From NCBI GenBank assembly GCA_025558075.1, contig JAHLKF010000002.1:1302001-1366000 (forward strand): 64,000 nucleotides of DNA, written 5' to 3'. The stretch comes from Gaertneriomyces semiglobifer (lineage: Eukaryota; Chytridiomycota; Chytridiomycetes; Spizellomycetales; Spizellomycetaceae). Position 1 is the stretch's first letter. Each line of letters opens with the position of its first letter. Shown here in pieces: positions 12,672-25,560 of the stretch. Made by a program: the position numbers and the translations under genes. A model generated the notes under the pieces. That model was not told the origin of the DNA, searched no databases, and saw nothing but the letters and a program-made list of their open reading frames with translations.

Positions 12672-12696
12672 ACGACGACGACGACGACGACGACGA
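12672..12696. repeat. ACG trinucleotide microsatellite
   Basis: About eight uninterrupted ACG/CGA units in noncoding sequence. The rest of 12.42-13.39 kb shows no convincing coding or RNA signal. Confidence 0.9.
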
Positions 12697-13389
12697 GGGT
12701 CGTTGCTAATGGTGGTTCGCATCTCTGTATGTCACTGACGCCGCACTGTACATTGTATGTTGAAGAGCAACGTTGGTGGTTGTCAAAATGGTTCCCCACT
12801 CTCGTCGCATGAATCGTATCATTTGCTGCCAGCAGCCGTTTGCGATGTTTGCAGGTTGGTAGTGATCATTTCATGGGCAGCTTACATTGGTGGTATTGCT
12901 TGTGCCATGTAAAGACGACGAACTCCAATAGAGTTCACCAATATCAACGTTCTAAAGGGAGCATGACATAATGGCAGCGTATTCGTTTTAGCGGACGACG
13001 CCTCATCGATCATTGGGAACCCTGAGCTGACGAGGGAACCCCTGCCCGCCAACCAAGTGCCATACGACTGTCCAATTCTTCCTCTAGCAACTGTGCTTAT
13101 ACTATTTAAACCAAGCAATGATTCAAGTAATGATTCAAGCACCCATGAATGCCCAGCCATCGCATCGCCGCCATCACATCACAACCAACCATCTCCCCGT
13201 CGCAAACTCGCAGCGGTCGTCGCAGGTGGGTTGATCAATTGGATGCCGCCGTTCGTTCGTCTCAAAATTCCACGTCGCGAAATCCGAATCCAAATTCGGA
13301 GATCGTTCGACCTCGTCGGCCGCCCGCTAAAAACCAAACCACCCAAAAATTAACGGTTTACTTTCCCCCCCTCCTTCGCAACGACGGCA

Positions 13390-13399
13390 TATATAAAAG
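13390..13399 (+). promoter_or_regulatory. TATA box of the HMG-CoA synthase gene
   Basis: TATATAAAAG stands 197 bp before the start codon, followed by a pyrimidine-rich leader (CTCCTCCCCTCTGTCTCTCT), the usual layout of a strongly expressed fungal gene. Confidence 0.5.
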
Positions 13400-13595
13400 T
13401 GAGCTGCCCCTCCAGTAGCCTCCTCCCCTCTGTCTCTCTCGTCCAGCGGCTCAAGTTCTCTCCGTGGCCCTTTTACTAAAGTCGCTCGCTACAGCTGACT
13501 CTCCACATAAATAAACCCTGTCTCGGACAACGAACGGATCACCTGCTCTCGCCTTGGAAACAGATTCAACATCCACAATAGATCTCACCCACACA

Positions 13596-15188
13596 ATGCT
13601 GAGTGCTCCTGCGTCTGTTTCGGCTCGGGCCGCGAACGTTGGCATACACGCCTACGAGGTCTATGTTCCCAAAAAGTTTGTTGACCAAGCTGCCCTGGAA
13701 AAGCATGACAATGTCTCCGCTGGAAAATACACCATTGGCCTGGGTCAGTCCAAGATGGCCATCTGCGACGACAGAGAGGACATCAACTCTATTTGTCTCA
13801 CCGGTACGTATTCTTTTATGCCTGAGAAGCACTTTGTGGATATGCGCGGAAACCCATTTGCACAAGTGTGAGACAAGTGCGGAGCATCATGAAGAACTCG
13901 GAAATGCAGAAGAATCGAAGTCTTTTTGTGAACGAAGCCTGACAGTCTTTCTTTTCCAGTGATACAAAACTTGATCGAGAACTACGGCATCTCCTACAGC
14001 GACATTGGCCGTCTCGAGGTCGGAACCGAAACCATCATTGACAAGTCCAAATCCGTCAAGTCCGTCCTCATGCAGCTTTTTGCCGACTCGGGCAACACCG
14101 AAATCGAAGGCATCGACACCACAAATGCTTGCTACGGCGGTACCAATGCTCTCTTCAACTCTATCAACTGGATTGAATCCTCTTCGTGGGACGGCCGTTA
14201 TGCCCTCGTCGTCGCCGGTGATATTGCCGTCTACTCCAAAGGTGCCGCAAGACCCACCGGCGGTGCCGCAGCTGTCGCGATCCTTCTTGGCGCGGACGCT
14301 CCCATCGTCTTTGATGTCGCCACGAGATCCACTCACATGGAACATGTCTACGATTTTTACAAACCCGACCTTCACTCAGAGTACCCCGAAGTCGACGGCC
14401 CTCTTTCCAACACTTGCTACATCAAGGCATTGGACAAGGTATATAACCGCTACCTCGGTAAGCTCGCCCGTGTAGAAGACATCCCAAACCCATCCATGGA
14501 CAGCGCCAACTACTTTGTCTTCCACTCTCCGTACACCAAACTTGTCAGCAAAGCCTTTGGCCGTCTCGCTTTCAACGATTTCTTACGGAATCCCGACCAC
14601 GCTGCCTACGAGTCTGTCTCACAATTCAAGGGCACCACCCATGAGGCCACATATGGCAACCGAGACGTCGAAAAGGCATTTGTCGACTTTACAAAGGATT
14701 CCTTCAAGAAAAAGGTCGCTCCGAGTTTACTGCTCGCCAAGAACTTGGGTAACAGTTACACCGCCTCAGTTTACTGCGGTCTAGCATCCCTACTGTCCTC
14801 CATCGCCCCAGAAACCCTTCTCAACAAACGCATTGTCCTCTTCTCCTACGGGTCCGGACTAGCCGCTTCCATGTTCAGCATGACCGTTCGCAGCGACATC
14901 TCTACCATCTCACGACACTTGAACCTCGCTCAGCGTCTCGAGACTCGCACAGAGATCTCTCCTGACGAGATGGAGGCCATCCTAAAACTGAGAGAAAAGA
15001 CACACAACTGCCGTGATTATCAGCCAGTCGGGACTGTGGATGCTAAGAACTTTGAAAAGGGAACATTCTATCTGACCAAAGTCGATGAGCGGTTCCGACG
15101 AACGTATGAACGTGTTGTAAGGGATGCGCCCAAGGTGAATGGCGTGAATGGTGTGAATGGGAATGGATGTGTTTCTGCGACCGTCTAG
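13596..15188 (+). CDS. ERG13: Hydroxymethylglutaryl-CoA synthase
   Basis: Cytosolic enzyme that condenses acetyl-CoA with acetoacetyl-CoA to HMG-CoA, the second committed step of the mevalonate/ergosterol pathway. Two exons, 13596-13803 and 13960-15188, join inside SICLT-VIQNL in phase 1 and give about 478 residues, the normal length. Signature segments: [20 protein letters not shown], the catalytic cysteine in [37 protein letters not shown], the catalytic histidine region [16 protein letters not shown], and [14 protein letters not shown]. The start is the ATG before [20 protein letters not shown]; the open frame extends upstream only through a TTG. Codon choice is strongly C-ending, unlike neighbouring genes, as expected for high expression. 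15189-15533 holds only the 3' flank. Confidence 0.97.
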
Positions 15189-15533
15189 ATGTATATATTT
15201 AATTCCCGCAATTGGAGATACCAGTTAGAGCACCGTCCAAATTTTTTTGTGGATTCGGGCTGCGGGGTTGGTGAAATGGACCAGTTTAATTTTCCGTTTA
15301 AAAAGTGTGCGGGAATCAGAATGATCTCACGTATATAATTTCCAATATATATTTACATACCTGCCTTTTCTGGAGGCTGCCAGTTTGCTTCTGTGTCACG
15401 CTGTCACGACAACTAGTTTTCCAAAACTCTTACTTTTATTCCGAACCGGCTCTATGTACAACTTCCGAACTTACAGGATAGGATGATGGAACGGCCGTCC
15501 ATCGACGCAGGTCCCGTAAAACCATTTTTGAGC

Positions 15534-18500
15534 TTATAATGCCCCCACTTGCGCACCAACCCTTTCAACAATAGCTTGAATCTTGGCCAGAACGATATTC
15601 CTGTCTGTTTCCCCTTCCGAGTCTTCCAAAACGCCTTCCATTATATGATACAGCACTTCCATGTCCGAAACCGTAGTCTTGCGCGTGATTTCCAGAATAC
15701 GGGCTAGCAAGATGCTCCGATCCTCGTCAGGTGCAAGAATAATAGAGTTCTCCATGGTGCCATTGGGAACGTTGGGCACAGCGTCCTTGGAGATATCCAT
15801 GCTTTCAGCTTCTGGATCGGAGACGAACAGATTTGATGCATCCTGCTTCAATGTCAAGGTGGCGGGGAGGTCATTCTCCGCTTCACGACCAGTAGTTGGG
15901 GAACTCCCATCTGCGGACATGACCGCATCGCCCTCCTGTACATCTTTCGGCTTGCTGCTGCCACGTTCCGATGCTGTATGCTCGTTGTTATCACTGCAGG
16001 GTCTACATCTATCATCCACTTGCCTATCCTCTAATTCACACCACCGTTTCCATATGGAGGCAACCCACCAATTCGCCTTTAGCCCGCGGCTCAAGCCTTC
16101 CACCCAGCTCCTAGCATCATCACGTAACTCTGCTGCACGGGACGTAACTTCTCCACGTCCGTTATATGCTTCCGAATTGCGCCATATAAGCTCCACGTCC
16201 GCTAACCAATGCTCTGGGGTCAGGTAACAATCGTCGTCAATCTTGGATTGAATCGTTCCCATATCCATGGGGTTTCGTATCCTATCATAATAATCGGGAT
16301 TCTTTTCAGCATCTACGGGATGGCAGAAGAGTCGATACTTCTGCTTGGCGATATCCTTGTGGAATGCACGGAGCTTGGTTTTCAAATCATGGAATAATCG
16401 AGATATCTTGGCGTCGATTTCCTTGCGCTCCTGAGCAGTTAATTCTGGTAAGGACATGGTGGGCGCCACATCTACCTCCATCAGAGCTGTGGGAGGAATC
16501 TCGGTCTCCGCGGGGTCACGCTGCCGATTGATCCCATCAACTATTGGTGTAAAAAATTCCCTCCGAGCATCTTCAGGTGCATCAACCATGGCAACGGATT
16601 GTCGGTACCCAAGGATACCAGACATATCGTTCTTCATGAACGCCTCGTAAACTGGCATGGCCTCCACTCGACTGTCAGCTGATAAGAGCTCTACAGTGCC
16701 TATAACAACTACCGCCCGCGACCGGGCATCAAGCGCATCTTCCAATCGAGTAACAGACTCTGCATCCCATTTTTCCATTCCTAGAACAACCATGACGCCG
16801 CGATCACTTAACCTCGAGGCCATCTCTTCAATTTCATCCGCCTTCCGTACAGCTTCAACGTGGAATCCTTCTTCACGGAGCCGGCCGGAAACAGCGACAG
16901 CCAGCTGTTGCTGACCCATGCCTTTGATCCCATGCAAAAGAATCCGTGGAGAAAGGGTCGGTTGATGTAGTGTTTTGCGAGACAACACATTCGTGATCAT
17001 ATCTAGTGTGGGAGTCAGAGCCCTTAATGGCGCAGATAACAGCGACAGAGTGTGAAGTGAAGAAGGTGGCAGATAATCTGCAGATGCCAGGATGCCGGAA
17101 GGCTTGAGCTCTAACAGAAACAGCCAGTGAGTGGGTTTGACTCCACTGGACAATGGAATATAATATTGACAAACCTCTCAAGCTCCGCACAAAGTCTCCT
17201 CTTGTGACCTTCACTTTCGTAAAGTCTACTTGCAACCTCTCCGCCCGTTCATATACTTGCGGCCAAGTCCGGCGCAACGCCTTATACCACGCGTCCGCAC
17301 ACAGCGCTTTCAAATCAGCGCCACTGAAACCTTCGGTGACAAGAGCCATTTCATCCTTGATGCTGTCGTCGAGCCCATATTCATGCGTTTTAATATCGAT
17401 GATTTTCCGACGCGCAATGCGATTAGGCGGGTTAAACCGTAACTGACGATCAAATCGGCCGGGCCGCAACAGCGCAGGATCTAACGTATCCAGTCTGTTA
17501 GTTGCACCAATAACAATCACTCTTCCCCGAGATTCAAGTCCATCCATCAGAGTTAATAGGGCAGTAACGACACTGTTGTGAGGTGCTGAGCTTTCTCCAC
17601 TTGCACGAGAGGGCACAACTCCATCAATCTCATCAAAGAAAATGATACTTGGTTGGGCGGCTTTAGCGTCCTGAAAGAGCTTCCGCAGATGCTTCTCCGA
17701 GTCACCGAACCACTTGGAGTGGATCTCCGAGGCATGAATGGGAAAAAACGAAACCGGATTGGTGGCAGTGGAATAGGTTGATGCTATTGCTCGAGCTAAT
17801 CCAATGGCGCATTAGCTTGGAACTTTTCCTGGTTGAATCGAGCAAGCACTCACCCATCAATGTCTTTCCGTTTCCGGGTGGGCCATAAAATAACAGTCCC
17901 TTGATGCTTTCCGCCTGTTTGGCAGCCTCAGGATAGAGCAGGGAAATTTTAATCATCTCGTGGATCATTTTAACATGGTCATCGTGTCCACCTATCATGT
18001 CAAACGTGACCCTCTCGGTAATTTGTGGTGTGCCAGGAAAATCATTGCTCTGCAAATGACTTTGCAGGCGAGCTTGTAATAGTGGCTTCTCAGAGGGGTC
18101 AAACCGTTCCAATAGTGATGCACAACGGGTATATTGTAGGAGTGGACGAGCGAGAGTATCCTCTTCATCATCTGAGACATAGCTGACACCACCGCCCACT
18201 GTACTTGCCATGGGAGCCGATCGTCGCTCCGAAGGTCTGCGTCGGTCATGATCGATTCCTCCAAACACAGCCTTCCACAATCGTTTTTCATCGTAATTAG
18301 GGGGAGGTTGCGTGCGCTTTGGACGTCCAGACGCGTCAGGGTCCCGATTCCTTTTCCTCTTTCGCGGATTAGGTGCATTTCCAGCATTATTGCGATTACG
18401 AAGATTGTAAGGTGTGGACATTACATTGTCGCTTGCGACCTCTTCCTCCTCAGCCTCGTTTCCATCAGCACTGGCTCGGTTCGGGGAGGCTTCAGGATCT

Positions 18501-19471
18501 GCGTCCGAGTCCTCTGGCTCGGAATCCTTCACCAAAACATTTCTCCGAGGTGTACGAACGAAAGGCTTGTCAATTTCGCGGGATTGGGAAACAGACGACT
18601 TTGACGCGCTCAGATGTCCCTCAAGCTCGATTTCGTCAGTTTGCTGCGTGATGGATGCAGCCGGAGCCTTACTTACTAGCTCCGCAAGTGCATCGGCTTC
18701 CAATGTGGACAGAGAATTGCGCGTTCGCCGACCAGACGGCGGCGGGTTCCATGCTGGGTGAGCTTGAGCATGGCTGGAGGTGCCATTGCTCTCTGTGACA
18801 TGGCTTCCGCGCTGGAACCGTGGGGAAGTTCGTGAATGCATGCTTACAAAATTCTTGTGGGAATTTCCGTTCCTTTCTTCGTGGTGCCCGTTGCGAACGA
18901 AGCGCGGAGAGATTCGTAGGTGCGTACCCGTGTGTGGTGGGCCCGCGGACGAGTCCGGACTGACGCGGTAAACATCCTGAGGACGGCGCACAGAACGCCC
19001 GGAGCGAGTGTGAGTCGGCATATTCATCGAATATACGTATTCGTATCCATCAGCATCATCGTCTCCTTGCTGGTGCCGCGATTTTTTATAGCCAGAGCCT
19101 TCATATCCTACTGATCTAGCTCTATCCCTTTTCCTATTTTCTTCCGATGTTTCAACTGCCAGGCGTTGAACTGGTTTCCGATCACGGCCAGAGCGCCTAA
19201 GAGCATCACCAATTAGAAAGCTAGAGTCGCCATGCATCATTTGTCGTGTGATATCATCCATTCCGCCAGGCGTGTACGCATTCAAATCATGCACACTTTT
19301 CAAATGACTACTGTGTGATGCAGACGCCGACACTTGAGGAGTTCCAATTATTGCTGTTCGAAGCTCGTCGTCTGAATCAGAAGAGACTGACCCTGGCGGA
19401 GCCGGAGGATAGTCGTATTCTTTCTCAACGCTTGCCGATTGACGCAGGACAAGCTCAATATCTTGCGTCAT
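15534..19471 (-). CDS. YTA7: ATAD2/Yta7-type AAA+ ATPase with bromodomain
   Basis: Nuclear chromatin AAA+ ATPase that controls histone H3 density and nucleosome turnover. Three exons joined in phase: introns run 17796-17853 and about 17085-17150. The N-terminal ~450 residues are acidic and disordered. AAA1 is intact: FYGPPGNGKTLM-ARAIAST (Walker A, split by an intron), SIIFFDEIDGVVPSRASGES (Walker B), VIVIGATNRLDTLDPALLRP and GRFDRQLRF (arginine-finger region). AAA2 is degenerate, with HGIKGMGQQQLAVAVSGRL in place of a Walker A, as in the family. The bromodomain follows: RLFCHPVDAEKNPDYYDRI, NPMDMGTIQSKI and WRNSEAYN, with the acetyl-lysine-binding Asn. The start is the ATG at 19471; the open frame continues upstream only through a GTG. 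Faces away from the TilS-like gene. Confidence 0.93.
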
Positions 19472-19868
19472 TTTCTGTTGGGTCTCCTCCCTCCGCACCC
19501 TAGTGGCGGGCTTCGAGTACTGTACTGATGAAGGTATTTCTCCTCTTGAACCACAATTCCTCTTTCACTCTCGCTCTCTCTCCCACCACAGATTCGTTGG
19601 TCGCTGATCAAAATGGGGCCAACATTGCCGAGTTCCTCACACTATGCTTGTCGTGGGCCGCTGCTCGTGATGGATATCATCCACGTTCTTCGTCTTGGCC
19701 GCACGCAGTCTTCTCGGCAGCCTCAACCTCACCGGAGTATTCTGATTGACAATGGCCCAAAGTAATTGAGCAGACTCTCGCAGCTGAACCTGTGATCACA
19801 TGACACCCCGTGATGTCACCCGCTCGTCATGTGACTTGCTGGAGCGTCAGCGAAAACGCAACATTAAA

Positions 19869-21769
19869 ATGTTTAACAAAACCAGGATCTCAGCAGAGAA
19901 GAAAGCAATGATGGCTTGCACTCGATCTGGTCGCATAACCCTGCTAGAATTCACTGCTGCTCTACGCAATGCTCGGCTATCTTTGGATCAGAAGTTTGGT
20001 AAGGACGGACGGTCTTCTAGACGTTACATGTCACAAGTACAGGCTCTAACCCACAGGATATAGGTGTTGCCGTGTCAGGAGAAGCCAAAAGCTTGGCATT
20101 GTTGTTATTACTGAAGGAGACTGTCGGCAAGGAGAAGCTGGTTGCGTTTACCGTAGATCATAAATTATGTCCCGACACTGACAAGGAGGCCGCGAAACTT
20201 CATGGCAAGATCACTGAACTAGGTGCGTCCTGCGCCTGCTACCGTTAAAGCTTGAGTTGAACCAACACTGACTTTCATAGCAAAGGGATAACACACCACA
20301 TTGTGAATGTGGATTGGTCCAAGAGCGGGTCCGGAATGCTGGGAGACACCTTGGATCCGCCCCAATCTCTTGAGAAACTCAAGCAGAAGCCATACTACAG
20401 GTTAATGCATCTTGCCCGGCCAAGGAGATATGCTGCTCTAGCGGATGCTTGCAAGGAGCATGGAATAGAAACGCTGTTCGCAGGCTACAACCTTGACGAT
20501 CAAGTACGGACGACTTTACATCGGCTAGATATGAGCAGCGGAATCAATGGACTCGCTGGAATACGTACTGTACAAAGTGAACTCCCAGCTGTAACCAGCC
20601 TGTCGGCCAAGAATGTGCGGCTGGTTAGCCCGCTGCTCAACTTTCCAAAGGAACGCCTGGAAGCGACATTAAGGGAGAGTCAAGCAGAGTGGGACGATGC
20701 CAATCCTTTGCGGCTCCAGCACAAGACGTCATACCCGACCCTGGTCGAAAATGCAGAACAGCTGAATCGCACCCTTGGCGAGAAGAGTCCAGTGTTGGGC
20801 CTTTCGCGTGAATCCATGGCGGTGTTCTGTAGTCACATGGAGAAACATAGGAAAGCGTTAAAAAAGAAAAGTATGCACCGTGATCAATGTTGTGTTCAGC
20901 GAGCAGGCTCATGCTTACCATGCATTTCTTCTTCAGCTTTGCCTATAATAGAAGAGTTCACCCTGCGCGACCCACCGACGGGAACATGTTTCATGCAAGT
21001 TAATTCAACCCGAAAGCATCTTAAGCGTCACTGGATAAGCCAACCACATCTCGCAGAAAGCGTTATATCGGAGTTGGCAAATTGGACAACAACTAGCTTT
21101 ACCAGGGTGCACACTTCATTTTACCAGGACGTTCGACAAGCTATCCTACGTTGGTATCGGCCGCGAGATAAAAGCGCATCTCGCGTCATGGCTGCCGACG
21201 TAATGCTGTATCATCCACGCGCTAGCCAGACCGGGGCATTCATATGGATGCTTACCCGAGCACCAATGTCGCGGATGAAAACGAGCAAAGGAAGTCATGT
21301 AGAACTCCAGATCGGACAGTCAGCATTGTGGGACAATCGCTTCGTGTTCTCACTATCCAATCCGGAAGGGGCAACGGATGGCCGCACCCTATTAGGCATC
21401 CCAACCAATGATCTTGTCTTCGTAATTCGTCCGTTTTTGGAGCAAGATTACCACAATATTATGGCTAGGATGCAGAGAGAGACCACTGGTGGCGAATGGA
21501 ATACTCACATACAAAAAGCACTTGCGCATTATTGGAAGAAGATGCCGCCGCGATCTCGAGAAACTATACCATGTGTTGCGTTGAAGCAAGATGGGAAAGA
21601 TACTAGTCACGTAGTGGCCGTTCCGAGCGTCGGCGTGATGTTGGAACCGAATCTTGTGGATATCAAATTTACATTTTTGAAGCAAATATCGCAAGAGAGA
21701 GCCAAGCATGAACAGGGCTTTGAGCTCTTGCAAGATCTGCCGGAACAGGAATCACAACGTGCTTCTTAA
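19869..21769 (+). CDS. tRNA(Ile)-lysidine synthase (TilS)-like PP-loop protein
   Basis: Related to the PP-loop ATPase that converts C34 to lysidine in tRNA-Ile(CAU), in fungi expected to be mitochondrial. Exons 19869-19998, 20064-20222 and 20286 onward join in phase; a further 66-nt in-frame intron is likely at about 20871-20936. Recognisable TilS segments are VAVSGEAKSLALLLLL, LVAFTVDHKLCPDTDKEA, GIETLFAGYNLDDQ, INGLAGI, VRLVSPLLNFPKERL and WDDANP. The ATP-binding P-loop, normally SGGxDS, reads SGEAKS, and the usual GHHxDDQxET reads GYNLDDQVRT, so two signature sites are altered. The 5' end is uncertain: exon 1 carries a basic stretch that could be a mitochondrial targeting sequence. Either a divergent functional enzyme or a PP-loop paralogue with lost catalysis. 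Confidence 0.8.
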
Positions 21770-22096
21770 ACGAGAACCTATCGGTCCTACAGCAACCATA
21801 ACCTGACTATCGCTCTGAAGTGCTTGTTCCGTGCCTGGAACTAATGATATGATCTGTTGTGTTCCAACAGAGTCTCCACCGGCTCCCAGTAGACGTGCTG
21901 TCTTCCCTCATCACGCCAAACTAAGCTGTTTACCGAACAGGCATAACGCATGGACGGTATGAGGGAATAGATGTAGTAGTAAGCAGAATAGTGGTAGTCA
22001 CCACATCCACTACTAGTAGCAGTAAAAATAGATATGTGGACCAAGACATGCATATATGCTCCCCGCCATGATATCCGTTCCAACGTGCGAATGCTC

Positions 22097-24386
22097 TCAC
22101 AAGGCGTCAAAGTTGATCGCGTGCAGTGCCTTCCTACGCTCCCGCTCATCCTCTCTGATCTCCATGTAATGCAGTCCTCCAACAACGCATACGAGGGTGA
22201 TCAGCGATACGATGAGAACCAGCATGACAGAATGCGAGGATGAGGATGGGTTGATGTATAGTTCCAGTCTCCACCTGAAAAACAATGAAACAGAACACTT
22301 TTAGTAACCAAGTAGTAACGGGTGGCCAGCAAATGTCACGTACAGTTGCGTTTCTCCGTACGGCAATACCACTAGCTGTGAATTCGGTATGACACCCTGG
22401 TACTCAACAACTCTATTTTCCTCTTCTCTTCTGCTGATCCCTACAAAGAAGCTTTCCAAGTAATTGTTTGTTCGACCAAGCCCAAGGAGTGCGTAAGGTG
22501 TTTGAAGTGCAAGGTACGAGGTTTGAGGGAGCTGGGCGGCTTGCGAAGCCCGGCGGGCACCTGAGGTGGAGAATACGGTATACTTGAACGTTGCTCCAGT
22601 GTAGGAGACACCGTACGGCTTAGGGGATGGAAAGCGGGGACCGGTTGGGCAAAAAGCCGGGCAGACACCATTGCTGACTACACTTAAGTAATTAGCCATG
22701 GAGTATACTTGACAACAGAAAGGTCCCAACATACCGAGTGCCTTGAGAAAGAACGCGTCGTTGTAATAATTGTTCAAAAGTACTTTTGTTTCATATTTCC
22801 CATTGTTGTTAGTCGCGACAAGAATATCCAACGTTCCCTACAGAGCGGTAAACACTGTTAACCACCTAAAGAATACCAAGAAAGAAAATGGGTAGAACTC
22901 TTACGTCTTCATCCAGATCCAAGAATCCAGCAAACATGTTATTTCCCGGATCCACTGTAAGCGATTCAGCGCCTTTCGTGACGAGTTCGAAACCTCTTCG
23001 TCCGGCATCTGCCGCCGCCCCACTGCAGAGGTTATCATCACACGGAATCGATCGCAGCAAACGCACACCAGCTGTTGTGATGGCAAGGATATCCATGTAG
23101 CCATCGTTATTATAATCGCCCAATCGGAGTGGGTTTGGAGCGATGCCTTTGAAATGTGAACTCTTGAGGTTGAATGTTTCTTTAGTGGATGTTAAAGATT
23201 GCAGAGAAATCTTCACATAGCCATCACTCTTTTCAGAAAAGTCGAACTGAAAGTCATCGTCTGCTGTGCATAGCTTCTCAACATGTCGACAGTTCGTAAA
23301 TAATTTCTCGGTGCAAAGGGGAATCTGTTTGTTATGCACAATATGAATATGACATTTGGCGTCAGACGTGCAGGTGGGGAACACGATATCCATTGTTCCA
23401 TCTCCATCTGTGAAATATAATCCTCCAATTAGTGAGTGGTAAAATAACACCAAACGAAGGCGCGAAACATACCCATGTCAGCAAACGTAACCTGTCCGGC
23501 TCCAGGCGGAAAAGTATGCTCTCGAGCCAGGCGGTATCCTTCTAGTCCATTTAGCCAAATTTGGAAGCTCGTTGATCCGTCTCCATTGTCGCATGTGAGA
23601 AATAGGTCTGCCAAGCAGTCACCGTTGAAGTCGACAAAGGCATTTGAGTGTGGATGAGATACCTTGCAGGCTCCCTTTCCATTGGATGATAATGTCACAT
23701 TTTCCGCACCGCCACCGTGGTCTACGGGTGACCAAAGCGACATCTTTCCAGTCTCAGGCACATCCGTAGAGGTATAACCCAGCAAATTTGGCCTCATAGT
23801 TCCATTGAAATCCAGAACAAATGGCTGAGTAAAAGCAGATGCTGACAGTTCAAGATAGTCGTTATGGCTAAATGCATCTCGTCCATTGCCGTAAAATATT
23901 CGCATCCGCACAGTATCGTCGGGCTGCTTTGCAGGATTCGCTTGAGCCATTAGGAGGAGATCCAACTTTCCATCATAGTTAAAGTCGCCAGGCACAGCAT
24001 TTATTATAATCATCTCATCTGGCTTGCGGGGATTGAATGAAGTGGCGGTATCTGGTAAAGGCTCAAAGGCAAAGGCTTCATGATTCCATCTGTGGACGGT
24101 GAGGATAGTTTGTTGAGTGTTCAGCATGAAAACATCTGTGCTGCATGACATGAATAAGACTGTGACAGAGGAAAACCTAAGCACAAGACACCAATACGCA
24201 CTACTTGTCCGCATCCATGTCGGCAAAAGCGATCGGGATGCCTTCTACATTGTCGAGGTTGACAACGTCAGCAACTTGGTACAAGCCCGGCGACGAAAAC
24301 TTGGGCGCAGTGGCGTTGACCGATGCGGATATGCCGAGGGCTAGTGCTACGCACGAAGCGAGTATATGTCGTCGTCTTGGAGGCAT
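22097..24386 (-). CDS. T-cell immunomodulatory protein homologue (ITFG1/TIP/Linkin), FG-GAP membrane protein
   Basis: Single-pass secretory-pathway glycoprotein with an FG-GAP beta-propeller ectodomain. Starts MPPRRRHILASCVALALGIS with a clear signal peptide, continues into the first blade (NLDNVEGIPIAFADMDADK), and shows repeated calcium-binding FG-GAP blades: VPGDFNYDGKLDLLLMAQA, AFVDFNGDCLADLFLTC, FADMG, YFTDGDGTMDIVFPTC, LRLGDYNNDGYMDILAITT, FAGFLDLDED and GTLDILVATNNNGKYETKV. The last exon has one transmembrane helix (SVMLVLIVSLITLVCVVGGL) and the family tail EIREDERERRKALHAINFDA. At least six introns separate the blades; not every exon edge was fixed. The stop is TGA at 22097-22099. Confidence 0.88.
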
Positions 24387-25560
24387 TCTGATATGTTTGA
24401 AAGGTTGTGTTGGGATTAAGGTTTGGTCATTGCGGTTGTGTGAACTTGGCCGCGTCGTTAGATCCACTACCAGTCATAAACTTCTTGGCAGCCAAACTGT
24501 GGACTAATCAGTGATAGGATATGACTGAATGTAAGGCCAGAACATCATGTATGGGCAACGATGCGACCGGTCCGAAACAAGAGGAGCTCAACCGCAACTT
24601 TGGGCTAACCCTGCAGGATGCGCCTCCCAATGGGTCATGGCAGACGATTCAAACCGACCTAGGAGAAAAGAAGACAAGTATGGGGCTGTCCCCACACATT
24701 ACTCTTAACTAGGTTAGTAAAAGTAATGTGTCCAAAAGCCGAAAATGAGGGTGGACATGACCAAACCCAGCTATCTCAAAAAACATGCTTCATCGACCTC
24801 ATTTGCATCAATACCGCCCGTGCCGTCCGTGGTATGTTCTGAACTTGCGTTCACTGGTTCAAAAACCCTACTCTGTGTGTCAGTTCTCCGTGTTGGCTCC
24901 TTTGTATCGTTGAGGTTCCGACCAGAACGCACATGCACAGGGTGCAGCCATGCTGAAAGAAACCCAAAAGAGGATGACACAAGTAAAGCCGAGATATGAA
25001 CAGCAGTATGTTGCCTGCCCCAACGTGCAACATGCTACGGGGCGGTTCGTATCCGATGCATTTAAGACCTATCACCGCTCGGGTCACTCTTCATCGTCGT
25101 CAATGTCTGTCCATCTCTCTTTACTTGATATTCATTTCCTTCCGTAAATTTGCATTGCCCGGGGTAAACGGCTGATGATTCCTGGTTGTCAGGCGGGACT
25201 CTTTCCGCTGTCCAGTATCTGCGCATCAGCGATCCAAAGTGCGTTGCACAGAGGACGCTAGATAATCAAGTACCGGCCAGTCATATGAGGTCGCTTTGAG
25301 CCGACAAGCGCACTGTGGATCATGAAACGCTCCTCATGTTCAAAAACTAAAGCCATGCTCTCCTCTCCAACTGGCCTGCGAGGAATGTCTGTTGGCTCTT
25401 GAGAACATTAGTTTCCGTCGAACTTGCTCGTCCAGCCTCTTCAAATTCACACTTGGGCTTACGTAAGCTCCGACACGCGCTCAGGTTACAAGCGCAGGAT
25501 TAAAAAGTTCAGCAAACGCAGAAGGATCAGTATCATCTTCATAAGTATCATTGAGGGAAA
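24387..25560. other. Intergenic region, no gene recognised
   Basis: Short frames on both strands, none with coding-like features or splice logic. It contains the divergent upstream regions of the ITFG1-like gene (minus) and IFT38 (plus). Confidence 0.6.
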
